From: Pseudomonadota bacterium
Lineage (GTDB): Bacteria > Bdellovibrionota_B > Oligoflexia > Oligoflexales > CAIYRB01
Assembly: GCA_026390445.1 (NCBI GenBank)
Contig: JAPLFX010000012.1
Location: forward strand, 1 to 41,808
Direction: 5' to 3'
DNA: 41,808 nucleotides
In this document: one piece after another, positions 34,739-41,808 of the stretch
How positions within the stretch are numbered: position 1 is the first letter of the stretch
Layout of the letters: every line of letters begins with the position of its first letter
Position numbers and translations under genes: made by a program
The notes under the pieces: generated by a model
Told to the model about the DNA's origin: nothing
The model's database searches: none
Seen by the model: only the letters and a program-made list of their open reading frames with translations

Positions 34739-36889
34739 CTAGCGGTTCGTTTTGCCACCCGCAACTGCTTCACCCGGGCTAAGCAGGCGCACGTCGTGTA
34801 GCGATACCCGTAGCTTAAGGATGCCTACTTCGACTTCGACCGTTTGGTCATTACCACTGCCGACCCTGAGGATACGACCGGCTTTCTTGAGGGGCAAAAT
34901 GAACACCGGTGCATTTGGCACCAAGGCCTCGCGATTGGCCGCTTGGCCTGGCAGCTTGCCTTCGATGTCGTAACCGCGCTGCAGCTCGTTCGCGACCTGG
35001 CCCATCTGGCGCAGCACACCTTCGGCGGCGCGGCGCTTGCCCGCGAACCCGGCCGGATCATCCTGTGGGCTACGTTCCTTCGCGGCCTGCTTGATTTGTC
35101 TGACGGCATCTTCAAACTCACCATGCAGCTCATCCATCCGCGTTTCGTAGCGCTTGGCCAGTTGCTCGGCGGTTTTCTTACGCTGTTCTTGTAGAAGTTC
35201 GACTTCCTGCTGCCAGCGCAAACGCTCAGCAGCGGCAGCGAGTTGTTCTCGTTGCGCCTCTTTGGCGCCAGCATGCGCCTGGTCGCGGGCCTCCATCAAG
35301 GCGCGAACGGCATGATCGAGGTTGGACATCTGGCCGTGGCGCAGTTCCTTAGCGCGTGTGAGGATCCGCTCCGGCAGGCCGATTTGTTCAGCGACCTCCA
35401 GGCCAAAGCTTTGTCCCGGTAGATCGAGCAGTAGACGGTAGGTGGGCAGCAAAGTCCCAAGTGAGAACTCCATCGAGCCGTTGCGAAAGCGCCGATCGGC
35501 GATCGCCAGACTCTTGAGCGCATCAAAGTGGGTGGTGACCATGCCGGTGGCGCCGCGACTGGCGAGATCTTCGAGGATCGCTGTGCCGATGGCTGCACCG
35601 GTCTCCGGGTCGGTACCGACCGCCAGCTCATCGAGCAGAACCAAGGACTCGCTGCTGGATTGTTCTAAAATCGGCTTAAGGCCCGTGAGATGGCCGGAGA
35701 AGGTCGACAGATTGGCGGTGAGGTTTTGGGCATCGCCCATCTCGAGGTGGACGGCGGCAAATAGGTAAATCTGCGAATGCGGCGAGGCCGGCAGCAGAAG
35801 GCCGGCACGGGCCATGAGGTGCAGCAACCCGACGGTTTTTAGCACCACTGTTTTGCCGCCGGCATTCGGTCCGGAAATAATCAGGATCTTCTGCCCGGGT
35901 TCGAGGCTGATATGATTGGCGATGCTGCGTTTGCCTGTGGTCCGCCCAAGCAGTGGATGTCGAGCATCGCGCAGGTCGATGACAGGGGCTGCGGCAATGC
36001 GCACTGGGCCAGCCTCAAGCTCGGCTGCCAGCAGGGCTTGTGCGGTTAAGAAGTCGAGCTCGATCAACTCTTGATAGTTGCCGCGCAGGGTTTCCGTCTC
36101 GGCCTCGACCATGGCGCTGAGAACGCGGAAGATGCGGGCGATCTCCAGCTTTTCCTCGAGGTCGAGGTCGAGCAACTGGGCATTTTGTGGCGCGATCGAC
36201 ACGGGCTCGATGAACAGGGTCTGGCCACTGGTCGAGGTGTCGAGGATCGTACCCTTGACTCGGCCTCGGCCATCCAAAGTCATCGGTATCACGTAGCGAT
36301 CGCTGCGCACCGTGAAGAAGTCGTCTTGAACGTACGGCGCCACCTCTTGGTCGACATGCATGAGTTTAACGAGCGCTTCCTCGATCCGATGGCGAAGCTG
36401 AATCTTGCTGCGGCGAATCCGCATCAGCTCCTCGGAGGCGTCGTCGAGCAGCTCGCCGTCCAGGCCGATCGCTTTGTTGATGGCGCTAAGCAGGTGCGGC
36501 ATCGTCAGGATTCTCGCCTTGCACCGGCGCAAGGTGGAGCAGAGCGCTTCATGCGCCGCGGCAAAGGCAAAGATCCGGCGCGTTGACTCGAGCAACTCGG
36601 CGACGCCGCGCAGCGACGCCCCATCGAGCATCTGGCCCTTGGCCGCGGCGCGCAGGACGTTGCCGAGTGGTTGCAGATGACCGATTTGGGCCTTGAGCCC
36701 CTTGGCGGCCAAGACCTTTAAGGGCTCGACGGCGCCCCAGCGTGTCTCGATGGCGGCCTGATCCAGGCACGGTTCAAGCTCCAGTGCGCGCACCCGCCCA
36801 TCCTCGGTTTGGCTAAGATCGGCCAAGATACCTAGGAGCAGGGGCCATTCCAATTTGTCGAGGACCTGGCTGGAGGGCTTGACTTGCAT
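34739..36889 (-). CDS. mutS2: MutS2 ATPase lacking the Smr nuclease domain
   Basis: This 716-residue protein has the MutS2 plan without the mismatch-recognition domains: lever/clamp helices, then the ABC-type ATPase with SGPNAGGKTVVLKTVG (Walker A), STFSGHLTGLKP (signature), SLVLLDELAVGTDP (Walker B), and TTHFDALKSLA. A long coiled coil follows (about residues 520-640, RDQAHAGAKEAQ onward), then a small strand-rich region ending at LLSPGEAV. MutS2 normally continues with an Smr endonuclease domain of about 80 residues. Here the gene stops and E1 starts 57 bp later, so that domain is absent. ATG 36889 (MQVKPSSQVL) matches the family N-terminus better than the opening at 36964. Confidence 0.92.
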   Translation of the reverse strand: MQVKPSSQVLDKLEWPLLLGILADLSQTEDGRVRALELEPCLDQAAIETRWGAVEPLKVLAAKGLKAQIGHLQPLGNVLRAAAKGQMLDGASLRGVAELLESTRRIFAFAAAHEALCSTLRRCKARILTMPHLLSAINKAIGLDGELLDDASEELMRIRRSKIQLRHRIEEALVKLMHVDQEVAPYVQDDFFTVRSDRYVIPMTLDGRGRVKGTILDTSTSGQTLFIEPVSIAPQNAQLLDLDLEEKLEIARIFRVLSAMVEAETETLRGNYQELIELDFLTAQALLAAELEAGPVRIAAAPVIDLRDARHPLLGRTTGKRSIANHISLEPGQKILIISGPNAGGKTVVLKTVGLLHLMARAGLLLPASPHSQIYLFAAVHLEMGDAQNLTANLSTFSGHLTGLKPILEQSSSESLVLLDELAVGTDPETGAAIGTAILEDLASRGATGMVTTHFDALKSLAIADRRFRNGSMEFSLGTLLPTYRLLLDLPGQSFGLEVAEQIGLPERILTRAKELRHGQMSNLDHAVRALMEARDQAHAGAKEAQREQLAAAAERLRWQQEVELLQEQRKKTAEQLAKRYETRMDELHGEFEDAVRQIKQAAKERSPQDDPAGFAGKRRAAEGVLRQMGQVANELQRGYDIEGKLPGQAANREALVPNAPVFILPLKKAGRILRVGSGNDQTVEVEVGILKLRVSLHDVRLLSPGEAVAGGKTNR

Positions 36890-37005
36890 GCAACATTCCG
36901 AACTTAGGGCGCTATCTGAGCGGACTTTGGGGGTTTCGCCAAATCGGCGCCGTGGCATACTCAACCTATCCGATTGACGCGCGTTGATGAAGGACTGTTT
37001 GTCCC

Positions 37006-37854
37006 ATGTCCATGCTTTGGTTCAGGCTATATGTGCTGTTGTTGTCGCCGCTGACCTGGGTGGTCTTCGTCATGGGGGCGTCGATCGGTAGTTTTCTCAA
37101 CGTCTGCATTTATCGCATTCCCCTCGGGACCTTTTTCAAACACCACCGCTCGGTCTGCCGTGGCTGTGCCGCGGAAATCCCTTTTTATCTTAATATTCCG
37201 ATCCTTAGCTGGATTCTGCTGCGGGGAAAGGCGCGTTGTTGTGGGATGTCCCTGGGTTTGCAGTACCCATTGGTCGAGTTGCTCACTGGCTTGCTCTTTG
37301 TGGTGATCTACTGGCGTTTTCCCTTCGTCACTCTCGGGGATGATGGGGCCTCTTGGGATGGGGCCAACATGCTGCGCTGTGTGCACGCCGCGATCTTTTG
37401 TTCGCTGCTGCTCGTGTGCTCGGTGATCGATATGCGTTTGATGATTATCCCAGACGTGATCAGTCTGCCGATGATCGCCTTGTCGCCGCTGGTGGTCTAT
37501 CTGCATCCGGATCTCGATTGGCTTAGTGCGCTGATCGGGGTCTGTGCTGGAGGCGGCAGCTTGTACGCGGTGGCTTGGCTGTACTGGTTGATTCGCCGCG
37601 AGGTGGGCATGGGTATGGGTGACGTCAAGCTGCTTGCCGCGATCGGTGGCTGGCTTGGCTATCAAGCCATCGTACCGACGGTTTTCTATGGCTCATTGCT
37701 CGGTGCGATAGGCGGTATTTTGATCATGGCGGCGAGTCGTCGTTTGACCCTTCGGACGGCGATCCCGTTTGGGCCTTTTTTGGCTCTAGGTGCTATAATT
37801 CATTTGATCCTCGGCCCGTATATCCAAGAGTTGATGCTTCGCTACTCCAGCTGA
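37006..37854 (+). CDS. pilD: Prepilin peptidase / N-methyltransferase
   Basis: This 282-residue inner-membrane aspartic protease cleaves type IV pilin-like leader peptides and usually methylates the new N-terminus. The N-terminal GASIGSFLNVCIYRIP is typical. The cytosolic zinc loop has Cys51 and Cys54, but the second pair is adjacent Cys78-Cys79 rather than Cys-x2-Cys. The catalytic aspartates are Asp142 (VIDMRLMIIPD) and Asp206 in GMGMGDVKLLA. About eight hydrophobic segments are visible. AAGGAC lies about ten bases before the ATG. It leads a plus-strand operon divergent from mutS2. It implies pili or type II secretion encoded elsewhere. Confidence 0.93.
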   Translation: MSMLWFRLYVLLLSPLTWVVFVMGASIGSFLNVCIYRIPLGTFFKHHRSVCRGCAAEIPFYLNIPILSWILLRGKARCCGMSLGLQYPLVELLTGLLFVVIYWRFPFVTLGDDGASWDGANMLRCVHAAIFCSLLLVCSVIDMRLMIIPDVISLPMIALSPLVVYLHPDLDWLSALIGVCAGGGSLYAVAWLYWLIRREVGMGMGDVKLLAAIGGWLGYQAIVPTVFYGSLLGAIGGILIMAASRRLTLRTAIPFGPFLALGAIIHLILGPYIQELMLRYSS

Positions 37855-37875
37855 TGCAACGATGGACGAGAGGCG

Positions 37876-38937
37876 ATGATGACAAAACCAGACCCATGGG
37901 TGGCCATCCCGACTGACGCGATCCAGTTTTTGCAGGATCTCCAGGACACTGCACAAACCCTACTCGGCGCCCCCGGTCCGAAAGCCTTGCTGCGTCGATT
38001 CGGCGAAGCCATGCAACGGATGTTTGTGGTCGATCGCTTTGACTGCCTGCGTTTGAGCGGCGCGGGCGCAAAGCTGGTGCTAAAGCGGCGTGCCGTCAAG
38101 GTCCCGAACGCCGATTTACTGAGCGACGACCTGGTGCAGCAGCTGACTGCGGCGCTTGGCGGCGCCGCCCAGCCCCGGGCCGTGTGGGGTCCTGGTTGCA
38201 GTCGCATGGAGGTTGCCGGACAGCAGCTCTATGTGGCGTTGATCGACGATCCCCGGGCGCGCAGCGGCACCTTGGTGGCCTGGTCTGAGCCCGCCCAAGA
38301 CGTGGTCGCGCCTGCGTCCACGCAGCGTTTACGCGATGCGCAGCGGGAGCAGCTGGTCCGCGTCATGCAAAACGAGGCCCGCTGGTTGCGCAAGCTCGAT
38401 CGCACCCAGGCCCGTCTCTACCGTGACGACCTCACCGGTCTTTATAATTACCGCTACCTCGAGATTGCCCTGGAGCACGAGTTACGCCGTGCTGAACGCT
38501 TTCAAAACAACTTTTGTCTGCTGTTTCTTGACCTCGATGGGTTTAAGCCGATCAACGACCAGCATGGACATCTAAGCGGAAGCGGAGTCCTCAAACAGGT
38601 TGCCGAGGTGCTGCGCGAGGTGCTGCGTGAGGTCGATATTCCGATCCGGTATGGCGGTGATGAGTTTGTCGTGCTGCTGCTTGGTGCGAGCTGTGCCAAG
38701 GGCGTGCTGGCGGCCGAGCGCGTTCGGCGTCGCATCGAGGAAACCGCCTTTGTGGTCGATGGCGGTCGCACCCATTTGACAGCGTCCATCGGTGTTGCGG
38801 CGTACCCAGAGCATGCGCGTGATATGGGCAGCCTGCTTAAACTTGCCGATGAGACCATGTACAGCAGCAAGCGCAATGGCAAAAACCGGGTCACAGTGGT
38901 CGGGTCCATGGATGTTCCAGAGAAAGGACTAACGTGA
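37876..38937 (+). CDS. Diguanylate cyclase with GGDEF domain
   Basis: This 353-residue enzyme should make cyclic-di-GMP from GTP. The GGDEF domain (about 180-345) is intact: DDLTGLYNYRYLE, LDLDGFKPINDQHGH, the GGDEF motif at 260-264, and an inhibitory-site RxxD (REVD, 251-254) exactly five residues before it, so product feedback is likely. Residues 15-150 look like a small GAF-type sensor (DRFDCLRLSG, QLYVALIDD), with a linker helix from 150 to 180. There is no membrane segment. It lies 21 bp after the prepilin peptidase gene and overlaps the thioesterase gene by 4 bp. Confidence 0.93.
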   Translation: MMTKPDPWVAIPTDAIQFLQDLQDTAQTLLGAPGPKALLRRFGEAMQRMFVVDRFDCLRLSGAGAKLVLKRRAVKVPNADLLSDDLVQQLTAALGGAAQPRAVWGPGCSRMEVAGQQLYVALIDDPRARSGTLVAWSEPAQDVVAPASTQRLRDAQREQLVRVMQNEARWLRKLDRTQARLYRDDLTGLYNYRYLEIALEHELRRAERFQNNFCLLFLDLDGFKPINDQHGHLSGSGVLKQVAEVLREVLREVDIPIRYGGDEFVVLLLGASCAKGVLAAERVRRRIEETAFVVDGGRTHLTASIGVAAYPEHARDMGSLLKLADETMYSSKRNGKNRVTVVGSMDVPEKGLT

Positions 38938-39440
38938 CTAGCAGCAGCAAGCACCCGCGCTTAAGTGCCACCCATCAAGAGCATTTGGTGCGGCCGCAGC
39001 ATACCAATGCCCACGGGACGGTGTTTGGTGGCGAAGTCGTATCTTGGGTCGATATCGCGGCTGCGTGCTGTGCCATGCGGCATAGTTCGACCCAAGTGGT
39101 GACGGCATCGATCGATGCGATGGCCTTTCTCTCGCCGATTCATGTCGGCTGGGTCGTATGCCTAGACGCAAGCGTCAATTTTGCTGCCCGCACCAGCTGT
39201 GAGGTTGGCGTCAAGGTGACCGCTTTCAATCCTGTAACGGGAGAGCGCCATCATACCGCAACGGCTTATTTAACCTTCGTGGCGCTCGACAGCTATGGTC
39301 GCCCGACGCCGATTCCACCGGTGGAGCCACAGACGGCGGATGAGCTCCGTCGCTACGCGGCCGGACAAAAACGGCGTGAGGAACGTCTGCGCCTCAAAGC
39401 TGCGCTGCAAAGCCGCGGTGCGAAAACCGTTGCCACCTAA
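38934..39440 (+). CDS. Hotdog-fold acyl-CoA thioesterase (YciA-like)
   Basis: This 168-residue protein should hydrolyse acyl-CoA to free acid and CoA. The signature NAHGTVFGGEVVSWVDIAAACCA carries the conserved Asn, Gly-Gly and catalytic-type Asp of YciA/BACH thioesterases. It is followed by VVTASIDAMAFLSPIHVGWV and a GERHHTATAYLTFVALD strand. The Arg/Lys-rich C-terminus beyond residue 130 is an extension. The start is GTG 38934, overlapping the cyclase stop as GTGA, with AAAGGA upstream. Its place before an Lnb-like lipoprotein-acylation homologue may be meaningful, but the acyl chain used is unknown. Confidence 0.88.
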   Translation: MTSSSKHPRLSATHQEHLVRPQHTNAHGTVFGGEVVSWVDIAAACCAMRHSSTQVVTASIDAMAFLSPIHVGWVVCLDASVNFAARTSCEVGVKVTAFNPVTGERHHTATAYLTFVALDSYGRPTPIPPVEPQTADELRRYAAGQKRREERLRLKAALQSRGAKTVAT

Positions 39441-39450
39441 GAGAGCTGCT

Positions 39451-40749
39451 ATGCACCCAGGTTTTGCGCGCTTCGTCTTAACTTGTTGGCTGTTGCTAGG
39501 AGATTTGGTTCAGCCGGCCTTGGCTCAGGACAGCATCGTCCCGCCAATGCCGCAAGACATGGCGCAAGTCGAGATGTTTCTCCTCACCGTCGGCCGAGGC
39601 ACGCAAATCGAGGCCCTGTTTGGCCATACGATCCTCCGCGTGATCGATCACGGCAGCGGTCAAGATCTGGCCTATAACTGGGGAATCTTTGATTTCTACG
39701 ATCCAATGTTCATCTGGAACTTCTATCGCGGCGACCTACGCTACATGCTTGGGATCTATTCGACGCCTGGGTTGATTGACTACTATCGCAATGTCGAGCG
39801 GCGCTCGATCATGCAGCAGCAACTCGTGTTGACGCTTAAGCAAAAGACTGAGCTCATGCAGCGCCTTATTCGCAATGCGCTACCGGCAAACGTCCATTAT
39901 CAGTATTCTCAGCTTCGGGACAACTGCGCCACCAGGCCTCGAGATCACCTCGATGCAATTCTCGGAGGCAAGATCGCCGAGGCATTCAAGCACCGACCAA
40001 GTATCGCGACTTATCGCTACCATATGAAGGCAAGTGCTAGTCCCGTATGGTGGGTGGACATGAGCCTCGACATGCTGACCAATGATGTTCTGGATGTTCC
40101 CCTCAGCAATTGGCACGAGATGTTCCTACCGCTTCGGCTACAGCAGCTACTGTCTCAAGTACCGGCGTTTGACGACAGTGGTACGGAGATCGCACATCAA
40201 TCACTGCTGACAGCGCCGGAGTGGCTGGTCGACCTTCCCGACCCGCTGCCGGGCCCAGACCCCTACGCCATGTGGTCGCTGCTTGTTGGCGGGCCACTGG
40301 GTTTGCTGCTGCTTTGGACCTGGCTGACTCCAGGGTCGTCCCGCCCAACGCGGATGCTCGGTTTGAGCAGCATTGTCTTCGGTTTTTGGTCGGCTTTTTG
40401 GGCGACCCTGCTGGTCTGTAATTGGGCGCTGTCGCGCTATATCGAGACTCCGCACAATGCGCTGCTATGGCTGGTGTGGCCGGTTGATTGGATCTTCGTC
40501 TATTATGGCATTAGACTCATCAGTAAGGGTGCGCGACCGGACGCAGCCTCGCCGCTCGGGCGGTTGGTGCGCGGGACTAGCTTACTGCATGTGGTGGCCT
40601 TCGCCGTCGGGGCCACACTCTGGATGGTCGGACTTGTGCATCAGGATATTCTGCCGATGCTAGCGTCCTATGGATTGTTCGGAGCGCTCTTCTTTGTCAC
40701 GATCTGCTGCCACGGAGCAGCCCAGGGGAGTCGGTCAGTCGATGCGTAA
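39451..40749 (+). CDS. DUF4105/Lnb-like exported membrane protein
   Basis: This 432-residue protein has a signal peptide (1-25, ending PALA), a periplasmic domain (about 30-260) and five hydrophobic helices (about 270-425). The domain is DUF4105: FLLTVGRGTQIEALFGHTIL, then AYNWGIFDF, FYRGDLRYMLG and the Cys-containing RDNCATRPRDHLDA. The family's His and Cys are kept and could form a thiol catalytic site. DUF4105 includes Lnb of Bacteroides, described as a lipoprotein N-acyltransferase, so a related acyl-transfer or hydrolase role is possible. ATG 39451 is the only start giving a signal peptide; the frame is open further upstream to 39295. Confidence 0.83.
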   Translation: MHPGFARFVLTCWLLLGDLVQPALAQDSIVPPMPQDMAQVEMFLLTVGRGTQIEALFGHTILRVIDHGSGQDLAYNWGIFDFYDPMFIWNFYRGDLRYMLGIYSTPGLIDYYRNVERRSIMQQQLVLTLKQKTELMQRLIRNALPANVHYQYSQLRDNCATRPRDHLDAILGGKIAEAFKHRPSIATYRYHMKASASPVWWVDMSLDMLTNDVLDVPLSNWHEMFLPLRLQQLLSQVPAFDDSGTEIAHQSLLTAPEWLVDLPDPLPGPDPYAMWSLLVGGPLGLLLLWTWLTPGSSRPTRMLGLSSIVFGFWSAFWATLLVCNWALSRYIETPHNALLWLVWPVDWIFVYYGIRLISKGARPDAASPLGRLVRGTSLLHVVAFAVGATLWMVGLVHQDILPMLASYGLFGALFFVTICCHGAAQGSRSVDA

Positions 40750-41527
40750 TGTTGGCAAGCAGGAAAAGAATTTTAGCCGCTTCAAGTCAGGTCACGCCAG
40801 TGCCCTATACGACCTACTCGAGAGCGAGCGGCCTTTTCTCTATGACTATCTGATGCGTATGACCAGTCAAGTCAGCCGCTCTGCGGACTCTATCAATGAA
40901 GTCTATGAATCCTTAAGCGAGGAGGTCATTTCGGTCATCGAATCCGCCCGTGACCTGCGCTTGGTCCTGTATACGACGGCAAGGCGGTTCAATAGCGACA
41001 TCTGGAATGCCGAGACCAGTCGACTGATCAATGCCGCCTTACAGCCACCGACGGATCAGGCCCAGTCGGGGCACGAGGCCGAGGTTCACCGCGATTCCGC
41101 TCTGCTCGATAAGGCCCTGCGCAGCTTGCCTGGTCCCCAGCGCGAAGTCGTCTGGTTGCATATTCTCGGTGGCTTTTCTTTTGAAGAGGTGGCGCAGATC
41201 GTCGGCGTCGAGGAGTCTGGGGTCGAAACGCTCTATCTTGGTGGTGTCGGGGCGCTCGACGCCGAGGCCGAAGAGACCTGTGGCCCAGCGCAAACCGCTT
41301 TGACTAAACTGCCGCCACACCCCTTGCCCACCGCTTTAACCAATGCGACGGTCAACTTGAGCATGATCATGGCCGGAATCAAGGTTAAACCAACTGGGAT
41401 TCGTTCCGTCACGCGGATGATTTTGTTGGGCCTTGCCGTGGTGTGCGGGGTGATTTGGTATACCGTGCCCCACGCCGTGATTAAATCCTTTCTCCCCAGC
41501 TGGATGCCTTTTTTGAACAAGTTTTGA
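40742..41527 (+). CDS. ECF sigma-like protein with a C-terminal membrane anchor
   Basis: This 261-residue protein resembles ECF sigma factors. Region 2-like helices contain ALYDLLESERPFLYDYLMRM, and DLRLVLYTTARRFNSDIWN corresponds to the usual region 2 end. Region 4-like ALRSLPGPQREVVWLHILGG is followed by SFEEVAQIVGVEESGVETLY. The recognition helix (SGVETLYLGGVGAL) lacks the usual Arg/Lys, so DNA binding may be weak or lost. Residues 232-250 (MILLGLAVVCGVIWYTV) form a membrane helix, which sigma factors normally lack. ATG 40742 overlaps the upstream stop by 8 bp, with GGGGAG 11 bases before it. It may be a membrane-tethered sigma factor, or a fused or repurposed sigma-like regulator. Confidence 0.7.
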   Translation: MRNVGKQEKNFSRFKSGHASALYDLLESERPFLYDYLMRMTSQVSRSADSINEVYESLSEEVISVIESARDLRLVLYTTARRFNSDIWNAETSRLINAALQPPTDQAQSGHEAEVHRDSALLDKALRSLPGPQREVVWLHILGGFSFEEVAQIVGVEESGVETLYLGGVGALDAEAEETCGPAQTALTKLPPHPLPTALTNATVNLSMIMAGIKVKPTGIRSVTRMILLGLAVVCGVIWYTVPHAVIKSFLPSWMPFLNKF

Positions 41528-41689
41528 CCTAGGCTTGACGTGTCCTCGTTCGATCTTTTGGATATAAACTCTCCTGACCCCCAGCCTTCCAGCTCTCCTG
41601 TTAAAAAAGCGCCGCTACTTTCCTAGTGTGGTCAGTTGATCGCGAACGTGCCCGGCAACAGTGAGAACAGGAAACTGGAGAACAGGGAT

Positions 41690-41749
41690 ATGAACCTGTC
41701 TTTAAGAGATCTGGGCGCATCTATTGACCGATCGGCCAACTTAGCCTAA
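41690..41749 (+). CDS. Possible 19-residue leader peptide
   Basis: ATG 41690 opens MNLSLRDLGASIDRSANLA and ends with TAA at 41747-41749. AGGG lies very close before it and GGAG lies 11 bases before. The stop is 4 bp before a hairpin that overlaps the next gene's ribosome-binding site, as in leader-peptide control. No run of a single amino acid codon is present, so classical attenuation is not indicated. It may be chance. Confidence 0.3.
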   Translation: MNLSLRDLGASIDRSANLA

Positions 41750-41752
41750 AAT

Positions 41753-41788
41753 CCCCGTAATTTAAGATTTATATGAATTTAACGGGGG
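41753..41788 (+). promoter_or_regulatory. Hairpin that could mask the next ribosome-binding site
   Basis: CCCCGTAATT (41753-41762) pairs with AATTTAACGGGG (41776-41787) with one bulge around an A/T-rich loop. The right arm contains the G-run that would serve as the SD sequence (GGGGGTG) for the ATG at 41794. When folded, translation of the next gene should be blocked. Confidence 0.45.
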
Positions 41789-41793
41789 TGTAT

Positions 41794-41808
41794 ATGCGGT
41801 GGTCGACG
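41794..41808 (+). CDS. Start of a gene running off the right edge
   Basis: An ATG at 41794 follows GGGGGTG by three bases and opens a frame reading MRWST to the edge of the window. Only five codons are visible, so the product cannot be named. The preceding hairpin and SD sequence support a real start, but the evidence is slight. Confidence 0.3.

Larger units (their letters stand above)
41528..41808 (+). promoter_or_regulatory. Leader region before the next, truncated gene
   Basis: These 281 bp hold several signals and no long gene. TTGACG at 41535-41540 and TATAAA at 41563-41568 resemble promoter boxes but are 22 bp apart, too far for a good promoter. CTCTCCTG occurs twice (41569-41576, 41593-41600). 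TCCAGCTCTCCTGTT (41588-41602) pairs imperfectly with AACAGGAAACTGGA (41666-41679). A short ORF at 41690-41749 and a hairpin at 41753-41788 follow. The pattern suggests a structured untranslated leader. Confidence 0.4.

Noticed and set aside
41535-41568. Promoter after the sigma-like gene
   Set aside because: The TTGACG and TATAAA boxes are 22 bp apart, well beyond the usual 16-18 bp.

Overview
The window looks like a chromosomal segment of a Gram-negative bacterium. The evidence is a Wzx/Wzz/Wzy-type surface polysaccharide locus, secreted cytochrome c and peptidase proteins, a prepilin peptidase and a DUF4105 membrane protein. Housekeeping genes (eno, pepA, mutY, ppk1, mutS2) are densely packed, and TTG/GTG starts with good Shine-Dalgarno (SD) sequences are common. 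The mix (fused 2-oxoacid dehydrogenase E1, long aromatic amino acid hydroxylase, HTH-REC-PilZ regulator, histone H1-like protein) suggests a deltaproteobacterial or Bdellovibrionota/Oligoflexia-like lineage. That placement is inference. I see no rRNA, tRNA, CRISPR array, transposase or phage gene.

Region 1 (1-11360) makes and exports a surface polysaccharide and is visibly richer in A/T than the rest. A near-consensus promoter at 283-311 precedes an acyltransferase-3 gene broken by an internal deletion (398-1424), a glycosyltransferase and an intact acyltransferase-3. A convergent pair on the minus strand encodes a glycosyltransferase and a flippase. A second consensus promoter (6325-6352) drives a Wzz/BY-kinase-like copolymerase whose ATP-binding motifs are degenerate, an O-antigen polymerase/ligase-like protein, a 60-residue membrane protein and a di-heme cytochrome c peroxidase.

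Region 2 (11381-16296) holds a glutaminyl-cyclase-like M28 enzyme overlapping enolase, then pepA on the opposite strand. Region 3 (15517-20707, minus) is the most coherent unit: a sigma-54-type response regulator, a FolB-like protein with an extra C-terminal domain, a long biopterin-dependent aromatic amino acid hydroxylase, a PTPS with the BH4-type Cys-x5-His-Gly-His motif, and an SDR. It reads as a tetrahydrobiopterin synthesis and use operon. All five genes start with TTG or GTG. AraC-type regulator, mutY and histone H1-like genes lie upstream on the same strand.

Region 4 (23442-28046) has crotonase and 3-hydroxyacyl-CoA dehydrogenase genes, pabB with a MazG-like NTP pyrophosphohydrolase, a 130-bp palindromic element and a DUF5995-like gene. 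Region 5 (28047-36889) has ppk1 divergent from an HD-domain hydrolase, an HTH-REC-PilZ regulator, a fused E1 dehydrogenase and a MutS2 that lacks its Smr domain. Region 6 (37006-41808) is a tight plus-strand operon: prepilin peptidase, GGDEF cyclase, acyl-CoA thioesterase, DUF4105/Lnb-like membrane protein and a membrane-anchored sigma-like protein. It is followed by a leader with a small ORF and a hairpin that could hide the ribosome-binding site of the next gene, which runs off the edge.
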